Shown piece by piece: positions 9,254 to 20,518 of a stretch of 64,000 nt of DNA. Both the position numbers and the translations under genes were made by a program. The notes under the pieces are model-generated. The model was not told where the DNA came from. It made no database searches and was given only the letters and a program-made list of their open reading frames with translations. Position 1 is the first letter of the stretch. Each line of letters starts with the position of its first letter. Source of the stretch: Firmicutes bacterium ADurb.Bin193. GTDB lineage: Bacteria > Bacillota > Clostridia > Monoglobales > Firm-18. The DNA is taken from the NCBI GenBank assembly GCA_002070105.1, contig MWCQ01000002.1, positions 124,001-188,000 on the forward strand. Reading direction: 5' to 3'.

Positions 9254-9652
9254 TTACCAGACGAACGCCAAAACCTCGCCGCCTACATTTTCGCGTCTTG
9301 CCCTTTTGTCCGTCATAATCCCCTTCGATGTGGAAATTATTGCGATACCGAGACCCTTCAAAACCCTCGGAAGCTCGTCACAGCTCGCATAAACGCGAAG
9401 ACCCGGCTTAGAAACCCTTTTAATACCTACGATAACCTGTGATTTGCTTTCGCCGTATTTAAGCCAGATTTTTATAATGCCCTGTCTTCCGTCGTCTATT
9501 ATCTCATATTTTTTAATGTAACCTTCCTCGAAAAGAATCTGAGCTATTGCCTTCTTCATATTCGATGCGGGAACATCAACGGTTTCATGCTTTGCCCTGC
9601 TGGCGTTTCTGATTCGTGTAAGCATATCTGCGATAGGGTCTGTTATATGCAT
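9254..9652 (-). CDS. rpsH: 30S ribosomal protein S8
   Basis: S8 is a central-domain 16S rRNA binder that represses the spc operon in E. coli. The 132-residue product starts [17 protein letters not shown] and ends with the family's C-terminal [13 protein letters not shown] and GGEVLAFVW. Length is typical. It follows rpsN. Confidence 0.97.
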   Translation of the reverse strand: MHITDPIADMLTRIRNASRAKHETVDVPASNMKKAIAQILFEEGYIKKYEIIDDGRQGIIKIWLKYGESKSQVIVGIKRVSKPGLRVYASCDELPRVLKGLGIAIISTSKGIMTDKRARRENVGGEVLAFVW

Positions 9653-9734
9653 AATGTACCTCCTTCCGGTATAAAGCCTTTATACAAAAGCCCCATACTT
9701 AAATAATAATGAGCGGTTTTCAACTCTTTTTATT

Positions 9735-9920
9735 CTACCAGCTTGCCTTTTTAACGCCCGGAATCTTACCCTCATGCGCAAGCTCTCTGAAACAAATTCT
9801 GCAAATGCCGAATTTGCGAAGATACCCGTGCGGTCTTCCGCAGATTTTGCAACGATTGTATGCCCGAACCTTGTATTTAGGCGTCCTTTGCTGTTTTAGA
9901 ATCATTGATTTTTTAGCCAC
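9735..9920 (-). CDS. rpsN: 30S ribosomal protein S14, zinc-type
   Basis: A 61-residue short S14 with two CxxC pairs (C24-C27 and C40-C43) that bind zinc. Its C-terminus is [11 protein letters not shown]. This zinc-containing form is the usual Firmicute housekeeping copy. It lies between rplE and rpsH. Confidence 0.97.
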   Translation of the reverse strand: MAKKSMILKQQRTPKYKVRAYNRCKICGRPHGYLRKFGICRICFRELAHEGKIPGVKKASW

Positions 9921-9953
9921 CTTGAAATCCTCCTCGTATAAAAATACGCCCGA

Positions 9954-10496
9954 TCAACTTCGAATAAACGGCGCACCCATAAGGGACAACAATTCCTTTG
10001 CCTCCTCATCGGTCTTTGCCGTGGTAACAAATACTATATCCATACCCCTAATCTTGTCTATCTTGTCATATTCGATTTCGGGGAATATAATCTGTTCCTT
10101 TATTCCGAATGTATAGTTGCCTCTTCCGTCAAACGAGTTGCCGTTAATGCCGCGAAAATCACGAACACGCGGCAATGCCACATTAAACAGTCTGTCTAAA
10201 AACTCGTACATCCTGTCACCGCGCAGCGTTGCCTTGCAGCCGATGTTCATTCCCGCGCGGACCTTGAATGCGGCAACCGACTTTTTCGCCTTGGATATCT
10301 GAGCCTTCTGACCGGTAATCAGCGACATATCGTGAGCGGCGGACTCAAGCGCCTTGGCATTGTCTTTCGCATCGCCAACGCCCATGTTGACTACGATTTT
10401 CTCAAGCTTCGGAATTTCCATCGTACTTTTATACGAAAACTTTTTCATAAGCGCCGGTGCGATTTCTTTCAAATAGTAATCCTTCATCCTTGCCAT
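9954..10496 (-). CDS. rplE: 50S ribosomal protein L5
   Basis: L5 binds 5S rRNA and contacts P-site tRNA. The 180-residue product starts [20 protein letters not shown]. It contains the L5 signature [14 protein letters not shown] and the loop [18 protein letters not shown]. It lies between rplX and rpsN. Confidence 0.97.
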   Translation of the reverse strand: MARMKDYYLKEIAPALMKKFSYKSTMEIPKLEKIVVNMGVGDAKDNAKALESAAHDMSLITGQKAQISKAKKSVAAFKVRAGMNIGCKATLRGDRMYEFLDRLFNVALPRVRDFRGINGNSFDGRGNYTFGIKEQIIFPEIEYDKIDKIRGMDIVFVTTAKTDEEAKELLSLMGAPFIRS

Positions 10497-10523
10497 CTGT
10501 TTATGCCATCCTCCTTCCGCGTA

Positions 10524-10844
10524 CTAAATTATCTCGGCGCAATGCTTGCATACGCGAACTATCTCTCCGCTTTCAAGCACTTGCCTTCCGATTCTTGTGG
10601 GGCGACCGCATTTTCCGCAAACATGCATAACCTTGCAGGCCTTTATGGCCGTTTCCTGATGGATGATTCCGCCGACATCGCCCTGCCTTCTCGGCTTTTT
10701 ATGCTTTGCCGCCATTGCTACGCCTTCTACGATAACGGTTTCATTTTTGGGAATAACCGTAAGAACCTTTCCCTTTTTACCCTTATCCTTGCCGGAAAGG
10801 ACAACAACCGTATCGCCTTTTTTTATATGCAGTCTTCTGTTCAA
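10524..10844 (-). CDS. rplX: 50S ribosomal protein L24 (with CxxC pairs)
   Basis: L24 is an assembly initiator. The product has an N-terminal KOW domain ([21 protein letters not shown]) and a C-terminal zinc-knuckle-like segment with CGKC and CKHC. No ATG fits. The TTG at 10844 lies nine bases after an AGGAGG box and gives a 106-residue protein of normal length. The open frame upstream has no L24 content. Confidence 0.92.
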   Translation of the reverse strand: MNRRLHIKKGDTVVVLSGKDKGKKGKVLTVIPKNETVIVEGVAMAAKHKKPRRQGDVGGIIHQETAIKACKVMHVCGKCGRPTRIGRQVLESGEIVRVCKHCAEII

Positions 10845-10994
10845 TCCTGCCAACCTCCTATAATAACATAACGGGAGAAAAAATTCCGACTTTTGAAATT
10901 CTTTCTTACCATAGCCTGTTTCAACAAGACGGGGTATATATACCCTGCGCCTTAAAAGCAAATCGGTACCCGCCGCTTAACATCTTACGCCAAG

Positions 10995-11363
10995 TTACAG
11001 AACTTCCGGTGCCAGTGAAAGAATTTTCATGTATTCCTTATCGCGAAGCTCCCTTGCAACCGGGCCGAAAATACGCGTCCCTCTGGGGTTTTTGTCGTCC
11101 CTTATGATTACTGCCGCATTCTCGTCAAATTTAATATATGAACCGTCCTGTCGACGAACGCCCTTTACCGAGCGAACGATAACCGCCTTTACAACATCGC
11201 CTTTTTTTACAACCCCGCCGGGCGTTGCTTTTTTGACCGAGGCAATTATTACATCTCCGACATTGCCGTAACGCCTTACGGAGCCACCCATTACGCGAAT
11301 ACACATAAGTTCCTTCGCTCCGGTGTTGTCGGCGACTTTAAGCAAACTTTGCTGCTGTACCAC
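10995..11363 (-). CDS. rplN: 50S ribosomal protein L14
   Basis: L14 sits at the subunit interface. The GTG at 11363, seven bases after AAAGGAGG, gives [18 protein letters not shown] and a 122-residue protein, the exact family length. A TTG six codons earlier lies within the ribosome binding site itself and is rejected. It lies between rpsQ and rplX. Confidence 0.95.
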   Translation of the reverse strand: MVQQQSLLKVADNTGAKELMCIRVMGGSVRRYGNVGDVIIASVKKATPGGVVKKGDVVKAVIVRSVKGVRRQDGSYIKFDENAAVIIRDDKNPRGTRIFGPVARELRDKEYMKILSLAPEVL

Positions 11364-11404
11364 GGTGACGCCTCCTTTCAAGAATTAAATGATAAATGCT
11401 TATA

Positions 11405-11662
11405 CTACTGGGCTTTTTCGATTATTTCAACCAAACGCCATCTTTTGTCCCTTGACAGTGGCCTTGTTTCCATAACCTTAACCTTGTCGCCTATTGCGCA
11501 CTCGTTGTTTTCATCATGAGCCTTAAGCTTGTAGGTTTTTTTGATAACCTTTTTATAAAGAGGATGCTTTACGCTGTCCTCAATCGCAACCGTAATGGTT
11601 TTGTCCATCTTATCGCTTACGACTTTTCCGATTCTGGTTTTCCTGTTATTTCTATCCGACAA
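11405..11662 (-). CDS. rpsQ: 30S ribosomal protein S17
   Basis: S17 is an OB-fold 16S rRNA binder. The 85-residue product reads (TTG)[20 protein letters not shown]. The start is TTG at 11662, with GAGGG upstream; no ATG or GTG precedes the conserved RKTRIGKVV segment. Length is normal. It lies between rpmC and rplN. Confidence 0.94.
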   Translation of the reverse strand: MSDRNNRKTRIGKVVSDKMDKTITVAIEDSVKHPLYKKVIKKTYKLKAHDENNECAIGDKVKVMETRPLSRDKRWRLVEIIEKAQ

Positions 11663-11674
11663 CTAAATCCCTCC

Positions 11675-11875
11675 TCATTTTGCCGCTTTAAGCTCTTCCT
11701 CTTTCAGAAGAGTGTTTATTCTGGCAATAGTCTTTTTAACCTCGACTATTCTCATAGGGTTGTCGAGCTGGTTTGTTGCCTGCTGAAAACGGAGATTGAA
11801 AAGTTCAGACTTGGAATCCTTAAGCTTTTCCTTCAGTTCAATCACTGATAAATCCCTTAGCTTGCTTATTTTCAT
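11675..11875 (-). CDS. rpmC: 50S ribosomal protein L29
   Basis: L29 is at the tunnel exit and is part of the SRP/trigger-factor docking site. The 66-residue helical-hairpin protein has [20 protein letters not shown] and [15 protein letters not shown]. Its ATG overlaps the rplP stop by four bases, so translation is probably coupled. Confidence 0.96.
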   Translation of the reverse strand: MKISKLRDLSVIELKEKLKDSKSELFNLRFQQATNQLDNPMRIVEVKKTIARINTLLKEEELKAAK

Positions 11876-12297
11876 TTGCTCTCACCCTCACTTTCCTTGG
11901 GTATGAACTTGCATTTTACCGGAAGCTTGTTTGCAGCAAGACGCATTGCCTCCCTTGCGATATCCTCCGATACACCGCCTATTTCAAACATTATCCTGCC
12001 CGGCTTTACAACCGCAACCCAGTATTCGGGCGAGCCTTTACCGCTTCCCATGCGTGTTTCGGCGGGCTTTTTGGTAACAGGCTTGTCGGGGAATATTTTT
12101 ATCCATACCTGACCGCCTCTTTTGATATAACGGGTCATCGCGATACGCGCGGCCTCAATCTGATTCGCGGTTATCCACCCGGGTTCAAGCGCCGCAATGC
12201 CGTAATCGCCGTATGACACCTTATTTCCTCTTGTGGCAACGCCCTTCATGCGTCCTCTGAATACTCTTCGATATTTAACCCTTTTTGGGGACAGCAT
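11872..12297 (-). CDS. rplP: 50S ribosomal protein L16
   Basis: L16 organises the A-site region of the 50S subunit. The 141-residue product starts [19 protein letters not shown] and contains [12 protein letters not shown]-like residues ([21 protein letters not shown]). Its start lies 23 bases inside the end of rpsC, and its end overlaps rpmC. Confidence 0.97.
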   Translation of the reverse strand: MLSPKRVKYRRVFRGRMKGVATRGNKVSYGDYGIAALEPGWITANQIEAARIAMTRYIKRGGQVWIKIFPDKPVTKKPAETRMGSGKGSPEYWVAVVKPGRIMFEIGGVSEDIAREAMRLAANKLPVKCKFIPKESEGESK

Positions 12298-12964
12298 TTT
12301 CGCTTCCTCCTTCCACCTTCGGCGCCTTCTTGCTCTCCGGAAGGACCTCTCCTTTGTATATCCACACCTTTACGCCAATCTTGCCGTAGGTTGTGTTTGC
12401 CTCCGCAAAGCCGTAGTCAATGTCGGCCCTTATGGTCTGGAGCGGTATCGTTCCCTCATGGTAATGCTCGGAGCGCGCGATTTCAGCGCCGCCGAGACGA
12501 CCGGAGCAGTTTGTTTTAATTCCCTTTGCGCCCATTTTCATCGTTCTGCCCATTGCACTCTTCATGGCTTTTCTGAAGGATATACGCCTTTCAAGCTGTG
12601 ATGCGATGTTCTCTGCGACAAGCTGAGCGTTAAGGTCTGCATTTCTGATTTCGGCTATGTTAAGAACAACATCCTTGCCCACAAGCTTTTGAACCTCAAG
12701 CCTCAGCCTTTCGATTTCCTGTCCGCCCTTACCGATAATGATACCGGGCTTTGCGGCGTGAATAAACACCTTCACTTTATTAGCCTTTTTTTCGATCTCT
12801 ATCTTTGCAACTCCCGCCTGGTACAACGCATTTTTCAGAAATTTGCGGATTTTATAATCCTCAACAATGCTGTCGCCGAACTCGCGGCTGTTGGCGTACC
12901 AGCGTGAATCCCAATCTTTAATTATTCCGACCCTCAGTCCGTTTGGATGTACCTTTTGTCCCAT
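12275..12964 (-). CDS. rpsC: 30S ribosomal protein S3
   Basis: S3 forms part of the mRNA entry helicase. The 229-residue product has an N-terminal KH domain ([13 protein letters not shown] near residue 75) and the C-terminal S3 domain ([20 protein letters not shown]). The tail runs past the usual end ([18 protein letters not shown]) and overlaps rplP by 23 bases. Confidence 0.96.
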   Translation of the reverse strand: MGQKVHPNGLRVGIIKDWDSRWYANSREFGDSIVEDYKIRKFLKNALYQAGVAKIEIEKKANKVKVFIHAAKPGIIIGKGGQEIERLRLEVQKLVGKDVVLNIAEIRNADLNAQLVAENIASQLERRISFRKAMKSAMGRTMKMGAKGIKTNCSGRLGGAEIARSEHYHEGTIPLQTIRADIDYGFAEANTTYGKIGVKVWIYKGEVLPESKKAPKVEGGSENAVPKKG

Positions 12965-12985
12965 AATCTACCTCCTTACCTGCGA

Positions 12986-13627
12986 TTATTCCTGCACTTC
13001 GTCCGGTGCAGCGGTTTTTTTAGCTTTGGAAGACTTAGCCGTCTTTTCGGTGGCAGTGTCAGCCTTCTTGCGAGGCGCCCTCGGCTTTTTGACCTCGGCG
13101 CTCTTTTGCTCTGTTTCCACCTTGGCATCTTCGGCAACATCGGTCTTCTTTGAATCCGCTTTCTTTGAATCGGTCTTCTTTGAATCTGCCTTTTTGGGAG
13201 CGGCCTTCTTTGCAGTCTCCTCTGCGGGAGCGGCTTTCTTTGTCTCCGCTTTTTTAGGAGCGGGCTTTGCAGGTGCAGCCTCAGCCCAGTCCTTTTCCTT
13301 AAGCACTATCGTAACATGACTTGTGCGCTTTAAGATTCTGAATGCCCTTCCCTGAGCCCTCGGCTGAATCCGCTTCATTGTGGGGCCTTGGTTTGCGTAA
13401 ACCTCGGCAACATAAAGTGAATCCGCGCTCATATTATGGTTGTTCTCAGCGTTGGCAACGGCTGAAAGAAGCAGCTTCTCTACAGGACCGCTTGCAGCCT
13501 TGGGCGTATTTCTGAGAATTGCAAGCGCCTCGCCTACCGGCTTGTTGCGGATTAAATCTATAACAATTTTGACCTTTTGAGCTGAAATTCTTAAATGGTT
13601 TACCTTTGCAACTGCTGTGCTTTGCAT
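12986..13627 (-). CDS. rplV: 50S ribosomal protein L22 with long Lys/Ala-rich tail
   Basis: Residues 1-112 are a normal L22, with the long loop hairpin that lines the exit tunnel ([19 protein letters not shown]). Residues 113-213 are an extra tail rich in K, A, P, D and T, with tandem DSKKAD/DSKKTD units near residues 148-163. Bacterial L22 is usually about 110 residues. The ATG at 13627, seven bases after an AAAGGAGG box, is the start; a TTG seven codons earlier is inside the ribosome binding site. The tail probably projects from the cytosolic face; its function is unknown. Confidence 0.93.
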   Translation of the reverse strand: MQSTAVAKVNHLRISAQKVKIVIDLIRNKPVGEALAILRNTPKAASGPVEKLLLSAVANAENNHNMSADSLYVAEVYANQGPTMKRIQPRAQGRAFRILKRTSHVTIVLKEKDWAEAAPAKPAPKKAETKKAAPAEETAKKAAPKKADSKKTDSKKADSKKTDVAEDAKVETEQKSAEVKKPRAPRKKADTATEKTAKSSKAKKTAAPDEVQE

Positions 13628-13654
13628 TGTATTGGTGCCTCCTTTCAAATAGGA

Positions 13655-13933
13655 TTATTTCACATTGGAAGTCTTTGAGCCGGAGTGACCCCTGTATGTC
13701 CTTGTCGGCGAAAACTCACCGAGCTTGTGACCGACCATATCCTCCGTTATATAAACAGGCACATGCTTTCTTCCATCATGAACAGCGATTGTATGACCTA
13801 CCATCTCTGGGAAAATGGTTGAAGCCCTTGACCATGTTTTTAAAACTCTCTTCTCTCCGGAGTTGTTCATTTCGATTATTCTTTTTAATAGTACTTCGCT
13901 GACAAACGGTCCTTTTTTTACGGAACGACCCAT
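13655..13933 (-). CDS. rpsS: 30S ribosomal protein S19
   Basis: S19 is a head protein that pairs with S13. The 92-residue product starts [16 protein letters not shown] and contains [19 protein letters not shown] and the end [15 protein letters not shown]. The ATG at 13933 has a GGAGG site. A 124-base AT-rich spacer separates it from rplB; no clear element is seen there. Confidence 0.96.
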   Translation of the reverse strand: MGRSVKKGPFVSEVLLKRIIEMNNSGEKRVLKTWSRASTIFPEMVGHTIAVHDGRKHVPVYITEDMVGHKLGEFSPTRTYRGHSGSKTSNVK

Positions 13934-14057
13934 CTTTGCAATTCCTCCTTTCAAGAATTATGCGGTATTACAACGCAAACGGATTGAAAAAAACGATTGT
14001 AAAAATTTTTTCACTCTATAATGCGTTTTTGCGATACAATAAATATCGCCCGCCCGA

Positions 14058-14891
14058 TTATTTCTCTCCCCTGCGCTTAACAATGAATTTATCGGAAGCC
14101 TTTTTGTGCTTTCTCGTCTTAAGACCGAGCGCAGGCTTACCCCACGGCGTTACCGGTGACGGACGCCCTATCGGGGATTTACCCTCACCGCCGCCGTGCG
14201 GATGGTCATTGGGGTTCATAACGCTTCCGCGCACGGTAGGACGAAAGCCCATGTGGCGCATTCTTCCCGCTTTACCGATTGAGACATTTTCATGGTCGGT
14301 GTTGCTGACCTGCCCGATTGACGCCTTGCAGTCGGTTCTTATCATTCTTACCTCACCCGAAGGAAGTCGAATCTGTGAGTAAACTACATCCTTCGCCATA
14401 AGCTGGGCGGCGTTTCCCGCGCTTCGCACAAGCTGTCCGCCTCTGCCCGGATAAAGTTCGATATTGTGAATAAGCGTACCCACGGGGATATCCTTAATTT
14501 GAAGGCAGCTCCCCGGAATTATATCCGCGGTCGGGCCCGACATAATGGTCATACCCTTTTTTAGACCTACCGGCGCCAAAATATATCTTTTTTCGCCGTC
14601 ATCATATTTTACAAGAGCAATGTTTGCGCTTCTGTTCGGGTCATACTCGATTGACAAAACCTCAGCCGGTATGCCGTCCTTGTCGCGCTTGAAGTCGATA
14701 ATCCTGTATTTCCTTTTAGCCCCGCAGCCGCGGTGACGAACGGTTATTTTGCCGGTGTTGTTCCTTCCGGCCTTGCTTTTAAGGCTTACCAAAAGGGATT
14801 TCTCCGGCTCTACTTTATCTATCTCCTCAAAGGTCGATACCGTCATAAATCTTCTCGACGGTGTCGTTGGTTTGTATTTTTTCAAAGCCAA
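14058..14891 (-). CDS. rplB: 50S ribosomal protein L2
   Basis: L2 is needed for subunit joining and lies close to the peptidyl-transferase centre. The 277-residue product has the OB-fold and SH3-like domains. The C-terminal signature reads GVVMNP-like [18 protein letters not shown], including the conserved histidine. Length is typical. Confidence 0.97.
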   Translation of the reverse strand: MALKKYKPTTPSRRFMTVSTFEEIDKVEPEKSLLVSLKSKAGRNNTGKITVRHRGCGAKRKYRIIDFKRDKDGIPAEVLSIEYDPNRSANIALVKYDDGEKRYILAPVGLKKGMTIMSGPTADIIPGSCLQIKDIPVGTLIHNIELYPGRGGQLVRSAGNAAQLMAKDVVYSQIRLPSGEVRMIRTDCKASIGQVSNTDHENVSIGKAGRMRHMGFRPTVRGSVMNPNDHPHGGGEGKSPIGRPSPVTPWGKPALGLKTRKHKKASDKFIVKRRGEK

Positions 14892-14928
14892 TGCGTTTCA
14901 CTCCTTTTAACATACTTTTAAGCCGGAA

Positions 14929-15225
14929 TTAGTTCATTCCGTCAAAAAACTCGATTGTTTTGCTATCCTCGGTAAGAGTGACTATCGCTTTCTTCCAGTC
15001 GGCTCTCTTTCCGATGTGAACGCCCTGCCTTTTGAATTTTCCAAGGACATTCATTGTGTTTACCTTTTGTACCTTAACGCCGAAAATCGCTTCAACCGCT
15101 TCCTTTATCTGAATTTTATTGACATCCTTGGCAACCTCAAAGGTGTATTTCCTCTGGGCGGCCTGATCCATCGATTTTTCGGTAATTATCGGTCTTTTGA
15201 TGATATCGTATGCTGTTCTTTCCAT
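14929..15225 (-). CDS. rplW: 50S ribosomal protein L23
   Basis: L23 is the tunnel-exit docking site for SRP and trigger factor. The 98-residue product contains [15 protein letters not shown] and the typical [14 protein letters not shown]. Its ATG overlaps the stop of rplD (TAATG), indicating coupled translation. Confidence 0.96.
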   Translation of the reverse strand: MERTAYDIIKRPIITEKSMDQAAQRKYTFEVAKDVNKIQIKEAVEAIFGVKVQKVNTMNVLGKFKRQGVHIGKRADWKKAIVTLTEDSKTIEFFDGMN

Positions 15226-15845
15226 TACGCATACACCTCCTCAATCTTTGCGACGGCATCCTTTGTGACAATGAATTTCTCGTACTTTAAAATGTCGTAA
15301 ACATTAAGAGTTGTAACAAGTGTCGTTTTTACTCCCGGAATGTTCCTTGCGCTTCTTACAACATTCTCGTTCTTTTCTGCCGTTACGACCAGCGCGTCGG
15401 AAACCTCGAAATTCTTGAGGATATTCGCAAAATCCTTGGTCTTATAGGTTTCCATCGCAAGATCCTCAACCACGATTATATTGCTTGCACCAACCTTTGA
15501 GGAAAGCGCAGACTTCATAGCAACCCTTCTTAATTTTTTATTAACCGAGAAACGATAACTCCTCGGCTTGGGGCCGAGAGCAACGCCGCCGCCCGTCCAC
15601 TGCGGAGCACGGATGCTTCCCTGACGAGCACGACCCGTTCCCTTCTGGCGCCACGGCTTTCTTCCGCCGCCGCTTACTTCGGTTCGGGTTTTTGTGCTCT
15701 GTGTGCCGTGTCTGTGATTCGCAAGATAATTCACAACCATTGTGTGCATAGCCGATTCGTTGATTTCTGCGCCGAATATATCGTCGCTAAGCTCTATCTC
15801 GCCAATCTTCTTTGCATTTATATCATATAATGTTGTTTTTGGCAT
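15225..15845 (-). CDS. rplD: 50S ribosomal protein L4
   Basis: L4 extends a loop into the exit tunnel and in E. coli represses the S10 operon. The 206-residue product has the basic loop segment [19 protein letters not shown] and the end typical of the family. It lies between rplC and rplW. It is the natural candidate to act on the long leader upstream of rpsJ. Confidence 0.96.
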   Translation of the reverse strand: MPKTTLYDINAKKIGEIELSDDIFGAEINESAMHTMVVNYLANHRHGTQSTKTRTEVSGGGRKPWRQKGTGRARQGSIRAPQWTGGGVALGPKPRSYRFSVNKKLRRVAMKSALSSKVGASNIIVVEDLAMETYKTKDFANILKNFEVSDALVVTAEKNENVVRSARNIPGVKTTLVTTLNVYDILKYEKFIVTKDAVAKIEEVYA

Positions 15846-15865
15846 TGTGTTTTCCTCCCTTCCGG

Positions 15866-16501
15866 CTATTTACGGCCCTTGACCGTATTTTTGATAATCA
15901 AAAGACCGTTCTTCGGACCGGGTAAGCCGCCTCTTATGAGAATTATATTCTTTTCGGCATCTACCTTTATAACAGTCAGGTTTTGAACAGCAACCTTTTC
16001 AACTCCCAAATGTCCGGGAAGTCTTTTGCCCTTCATTACACGACCGGGGCTTGAGCAGGCGCCCATTGAACCGGGGCCTCTGTGATAGCCGGAACCGTGA
16101 GTCATCGGGCCTCTGTGCGTTCCCCATCTTTTAATCGTTCCCGCAAAGCCTTTACCCTTTGAGATACCGGTAACATCAACCCTGTCGCCCTCGGCGAAAA
16201 TGTCCGCCTTAATTTCGTCGCCTACATTAAGGTCGTCCGTGTTGTCAAGGCGAAACTCTTTAAGATACTTCTTCGGTGTTATGCCCGCCTTACCGAAGTG
16301 ACCCTTTAAGGGCTTTGTCGCTTTCTTTTCATTAATGTCGAGAAATCCGACCTGAACGGCATTATATCCGTCGTTTTCAACCGTTTTTTTCTGAATAACC
16401 GGATTCGGGCCGGCTTCAACAACGGTTACCGGAATGAGCCTTCCCGCTTCGTTAAAAATCTGCGTCATTCCGAGCTTTCTTGCAAGAATCGCTTTTTGCA
16501 T
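15866..16501 (-). CDS. rplC: 50S ribosomal protein L3
   Basis: L3 is an early-assembly protein with a loop reaching the peptidyl-transferase centre. The 211-residue product starts [16 protein letters not shown] and contains the signature [20 protein letters not shown]. The ATG at 16501 has an AAAGGAAG site. It is preceded by a folded spacer of 157 bases after rpsJ. Confidence 0.97.
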   Translation of the reverse strand: MQKAILARKLGMTQIFNEAGRLIPVTVVEAGPNPVIQKKTVENDGYNAVQVGFLDINEKKATKPLKGHFGKAGITPKKYLKEFRLDNTDDLNVGDEIKADIFAEGDRVDVTGISKGKGFAGTIKRWGTHRGPMTHGSGYHRGPGSMGACSSPGRVMKGKRLPGHLGVEKVAVQNLTVIKVDAEKNIILIRGGLPGPKNGLLIIKNTVKGRK

Positions 16502-16528
16502 ACTTTTCTTCCTTTCGTTTTAGAGGTT

Positions 16529-16650
16529 AGAAGCCGTATTACGGCTTCTTACATTAAACGCCATAGGGAATCTGAGAAATCAGTTGGTGTAAGTAATATT
16601 GTGTGCGAATACACACATAGCGGGACAGCCTTTAAATAAGGCCGTACCGC
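16529..16650 (-). promoter_or_regulatory. Three-hairpin spacer between rpsJ and rplC
   Basis: Three hairpins lie in tandem inside the operon. GCGG-AC-GGCCTT with its partner spans 16620-16650, TGTGTG with CACACA spans 16600-16617, and AGAAGCCGT-ATT-ACGGCTTCT spans 16529-16549. None is followed by a clean T tract, so simple termination is not indicated. They may be a processing site or a ribosomal-protein-binding leader for the genes from rplC on; that is inference. Confidence 0.45.
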
Positions 16651-16658
16651 ATTATAAC

Positions 16659-16973
16659 TTACAGCTTAATTTCTATATCGACCCCCGCAGGCAGGTCTAA
16701 TCTCATCAGTGTTTCTACCGTCTTCTGAGAAGGCGACAGAATATCAATAAGGCGCTTATGTGTTCTTTGTTCAAACTGCTCCCTGCTGTCTTTATACTTA
16801 TGGACGGCGCGGAGGATTGTGATAATCTCCTTCTCGGTAGGGAGCGGAATCGGACCCGATACGCGAGCACCCGTTCTTTTCGCCGTTTCCACTATTTTCT
16901 CGGCCGATTGGTCAAGCAATACATGGTCATACGCCTTTAGCCTTATTCTGATTTTTTCTTTTACTGCTGCCAT
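16659..16973 (-). CDS. rpsJ: 30S ribosomal protein S10 (NusE)
   Basis: S10 serves in the 30S head and, as NusE, in transcription antitermination. The 104-residue product contains [20 protein letters not shown] and the end [16 protein letters not shown]. It is the first gene of the S10 operon. The ATG at 16973 follows an AAGGAGG box. Confidence 0.97.
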   Translation of the reverse strand: MAAVKEKIRIRLKAYDHVLLDQSAEKIVETAKRTGARVSGPIPLPTEKEIITILRAVHKYKDSREQFEQRTHKRLIDILSPSQKTVETLMRLDLPAGVDIEIKL

Positions 16974-17023
16974 TGAACTTTCCTCCTTAAAAAACTATAC
17001 ACTCGCCCGGGCGTATCGAGCGG

Positions 17024-17066
17024 GCTAAAACCAAAACCCAGCTTCCGCCGATTGCGGTTTACTGGG
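17024..17066 (-). promoter_or_regulatory. Terminator-like hairpin in the S10 operon leader
   Basis: On the minus strand CCCAG...CCGC pairs with GCGG...CTGGG (17037-17066), followed by a T-rich stretch (17024-17036). It lies about 190 bases downstream of the promoter and 50 bases before rpsJ. Such an element could act as an attenuator responding to a free ribosomal protein; that is inference. A second near-palindrome, CCGGTTTTGAAAACTGG, lies within 17150-17175. Confidence 0.45.
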
Positions 17067-17247
17067 CAAAACCACAAGAAACACACGCTTTTTATAAGCT
17101 CCCGCACTATGCGTTAAGCCGCATGTTTTGTCATTGTAGCTGCGTAACCGGCGCCCGGTTTTGAAAACTGGACAATCTCCTCGGAAACTACCTGTCGCAA
17201 AGCAACAGCAACCTCCCGAATCATCGTATGTCATGTCACGCTTGATT

Positions 17248-17276
17248 ATTATACAACAATGTTTTCCCAATTGCAA
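17248..17276 (-). promoter_or_regulatory. Sigma-A promoter of the S10-spc-alpha cluster
   Basis: TTGCAA (17271-17276) and TATAAT (17248-17253) are separated by exactly 17 bases on the minus strand. The transcript would start near 17241, giving a leader of about 270 bases before rpsJ. That leader (16974-17240) holds no other gene. Confidence 0.8.
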
Positions 17277-17373
17277 GAGTTTTTTAAAATTTAGTTGAAC
17301 TTTTTTTCAATTAAAATGCAAGAAATTTATTGATTAGCAAAATTCTGTTGTAAAAATATAATTATATGTATTG

Positions 17374-17404
17374 TTGCTCGGGGGCGATACCTATCCCCAA
17401 GCAA
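17374..17404. other. Inverted repeat between groEL terminator and S10 promoter
   Basis: TTGCT-C-GGGG (17374-17384) pairs with CCCC-A-AGCAA (17395-17404) around an 11-base loop. AT-rich sequence follows on both sides, with no clear T tract. It could be a back-up terminator for groEL or a protein site; the role is not known. Confidence 0.4.
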
Positions 17405-17439
17405 TTATACCTATAAATATATAATTAACCCAACAATGT

Positions 17440-17473
17440 AAACTCCCCGGCACCAACAGGTGTCGGGGAGTTT
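17440..17473. terminator. groEL terminator
   Basis: AAACTCCCCG-x-CACC pairs with GGTG-x-CGGGGAGTTT around a four-base loop, with one mismatch in a 15-pair stem. It lies 21 bases after the groEL stop. The T tract is short, but the stem is very strong. Confidence 0.8.
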
Positions 17474-17494
17474 GTATAAAAGTAAAACCCTATA

Positions 17495-19141
<1,647 letters not shown>

Positions 19142-19174
19142 TTAGATAACTTCGATTTTGCAATGGAAAGGTTG

Positions 19175-19514
<340 letters not shown>

Positions 19515-19525
19515 CAGTTAAGTAT

Positions 19526-19554
19526 ATATTAGCTAATTTCTCCACATTTATCAA
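19526..19554 (-). promoter_or_regulatory. groESL promoter
   Basis: TTGATA (19549-19554) and TAATAT (19526-19531) are 17 bases apart on the minus strand, directly upstream of CIRCE. The start of transcription would fall at or just before the operator. Confidence 0.7.
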
Positions 19555-19690
19555 TTCCTGTATTTCGGGGATATTTATAATTATGCCCGATTATTTCAAT
19601 ATAACTCTCATATTCTCGTTTTTTTGCTTTGTTTTGAGGTTATTACATAGCAGAAGAAGAAATAAGGGGAGCATAATAACGAAGTTAATA

Positions 19691-19719
19691 TTGCCCAAAG
19701 CCTTTGTACATGATATAAT
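19691..19719 (+). promoter_or_regulatory. Promoter of the SDR gene
   Basis: TTGCCC (19691-19696) and TATAAT (19714-19719) are 17 bases apart. The start codon follows at 19780 with an AAAGGGG site. Confidence 0.75.
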
Positions 19720-19779
19720 TGATTTGGAAAGAGACACTTTTCACAGGGTGCGTAATAAGTTAGCAAAGGGGACTATTAA

Positions 19780-20508
19780 ATGGACAAAACCGTTATTGTT
19801 ACCGGCGCGTCAAGGGGAATAGGCAGTGAGACGGCAAGAGCTTTTGCGCTTGCCGGATACAGGGTTGTTATAAACTACAACAGCTCGCACGATAGCGCAA
19901 TGCGGCTTAAAAACGAGCTTACAAAGGAAAACCCCTGTGTTGAAATTTTCAAGGCCGATGTGTCCCGCAGAGGCGATGTTGACGATATGGTAGACTTCTG
20001 CATAAAAAAGTTCGGTGGGGTGGATATACTCATAAACAATGCGGGAGTAGCCCGAACCGAGGTTTTTACGGATATAACCGAAGAAGGCTGGGACGAGATT
20101 ATGAGCGTAAATCTTAAAGGGGTTTTTAACTGCTCGCAAAGCGTGCTTAAATATATGATAAATAAAAAAAGCGGAAATATTATAAATATTTCCTCTGTGT
20201 GGGGGATTGTGGGCGCGTCATGCGAGGTTCACTACTCCGCCGCAAAGGCGGGGGTTATCGGCCTAACAAAGGCCCTTGCGAAAGAGCTTGCGCCTTCGGG
20301 GATAGTAGTAAACTGTATTGCGCCCGGAATCATAGATACCTATATGATAAAAAACCTTTCAAAAGACGAAACGGACGACCTTGTAAGCGGAATACCGCTC
20401 GGAAGGCTCGGCACGGGGCGAGATATTGCAAAGTGCGCCCTCTTTTTAGCACAAAGCAGTTATATAACAGGTCAGGTTATAAGCCCCAACGGCGGTTTTG
20501 TGATTTGA
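19780..20508 (+). CDS. Short-chain dehydrogenase/reductase (FabG/YmfI-like)
   Basis: A classical NAD(P)H-dependent SDR of 242 residues. The cofactor motif TGASRGIG is at 8-15, NNAG at 86-89, N111, catalytic S139, and YxxxK at Y152/K156. Closest in style to 3-oxoacyl-ACP reductase FabG; proteins annotated as YmfI-type, linked to EF-P modification in Bacillus, look alike. It is not next to fatty-acid synthesis genes here, so the substrate cannot be assigned. It converges on the diguanylate cyclase gene with only 10 bases between them. Confidence 0.85.
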   Translation: MDKTVIVTGASRGIGSETARAFALAGYRVVINYNSSHDSAMRLKNELTKENPCVEIFKADVSRRGDVDDMVDFCIKKFGGVDILINNAGVARTEVFTDITEEGWDEIMSVNLKGVFNCSQSVLKYMINKKSGNIINISSVWGIVGASCEVHYSAAKAGVIGLTKALAKELAPSGIVVNCIAPGIIDTYMIKNLSKDETDDLVSGIPLGRLGTGRDIAKCALFLAQSSYITGQVISPNGGFVI

Positions 20509-20518
20509 CCTTAAAATG

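Noticed and set aside
13135-13200. Short direct repeats that could suggest a CRISPR-like array
   Set aside because: They are in-frame codon repeats of the L22 tail (DSKK units), with no spacer structure.
12867-13319. Plus-strand ORF rich in A, F and S opposite the rplV tail
   Set aside because: Its composition is simply the complement of the Lys/Ala-rich L22 tail.
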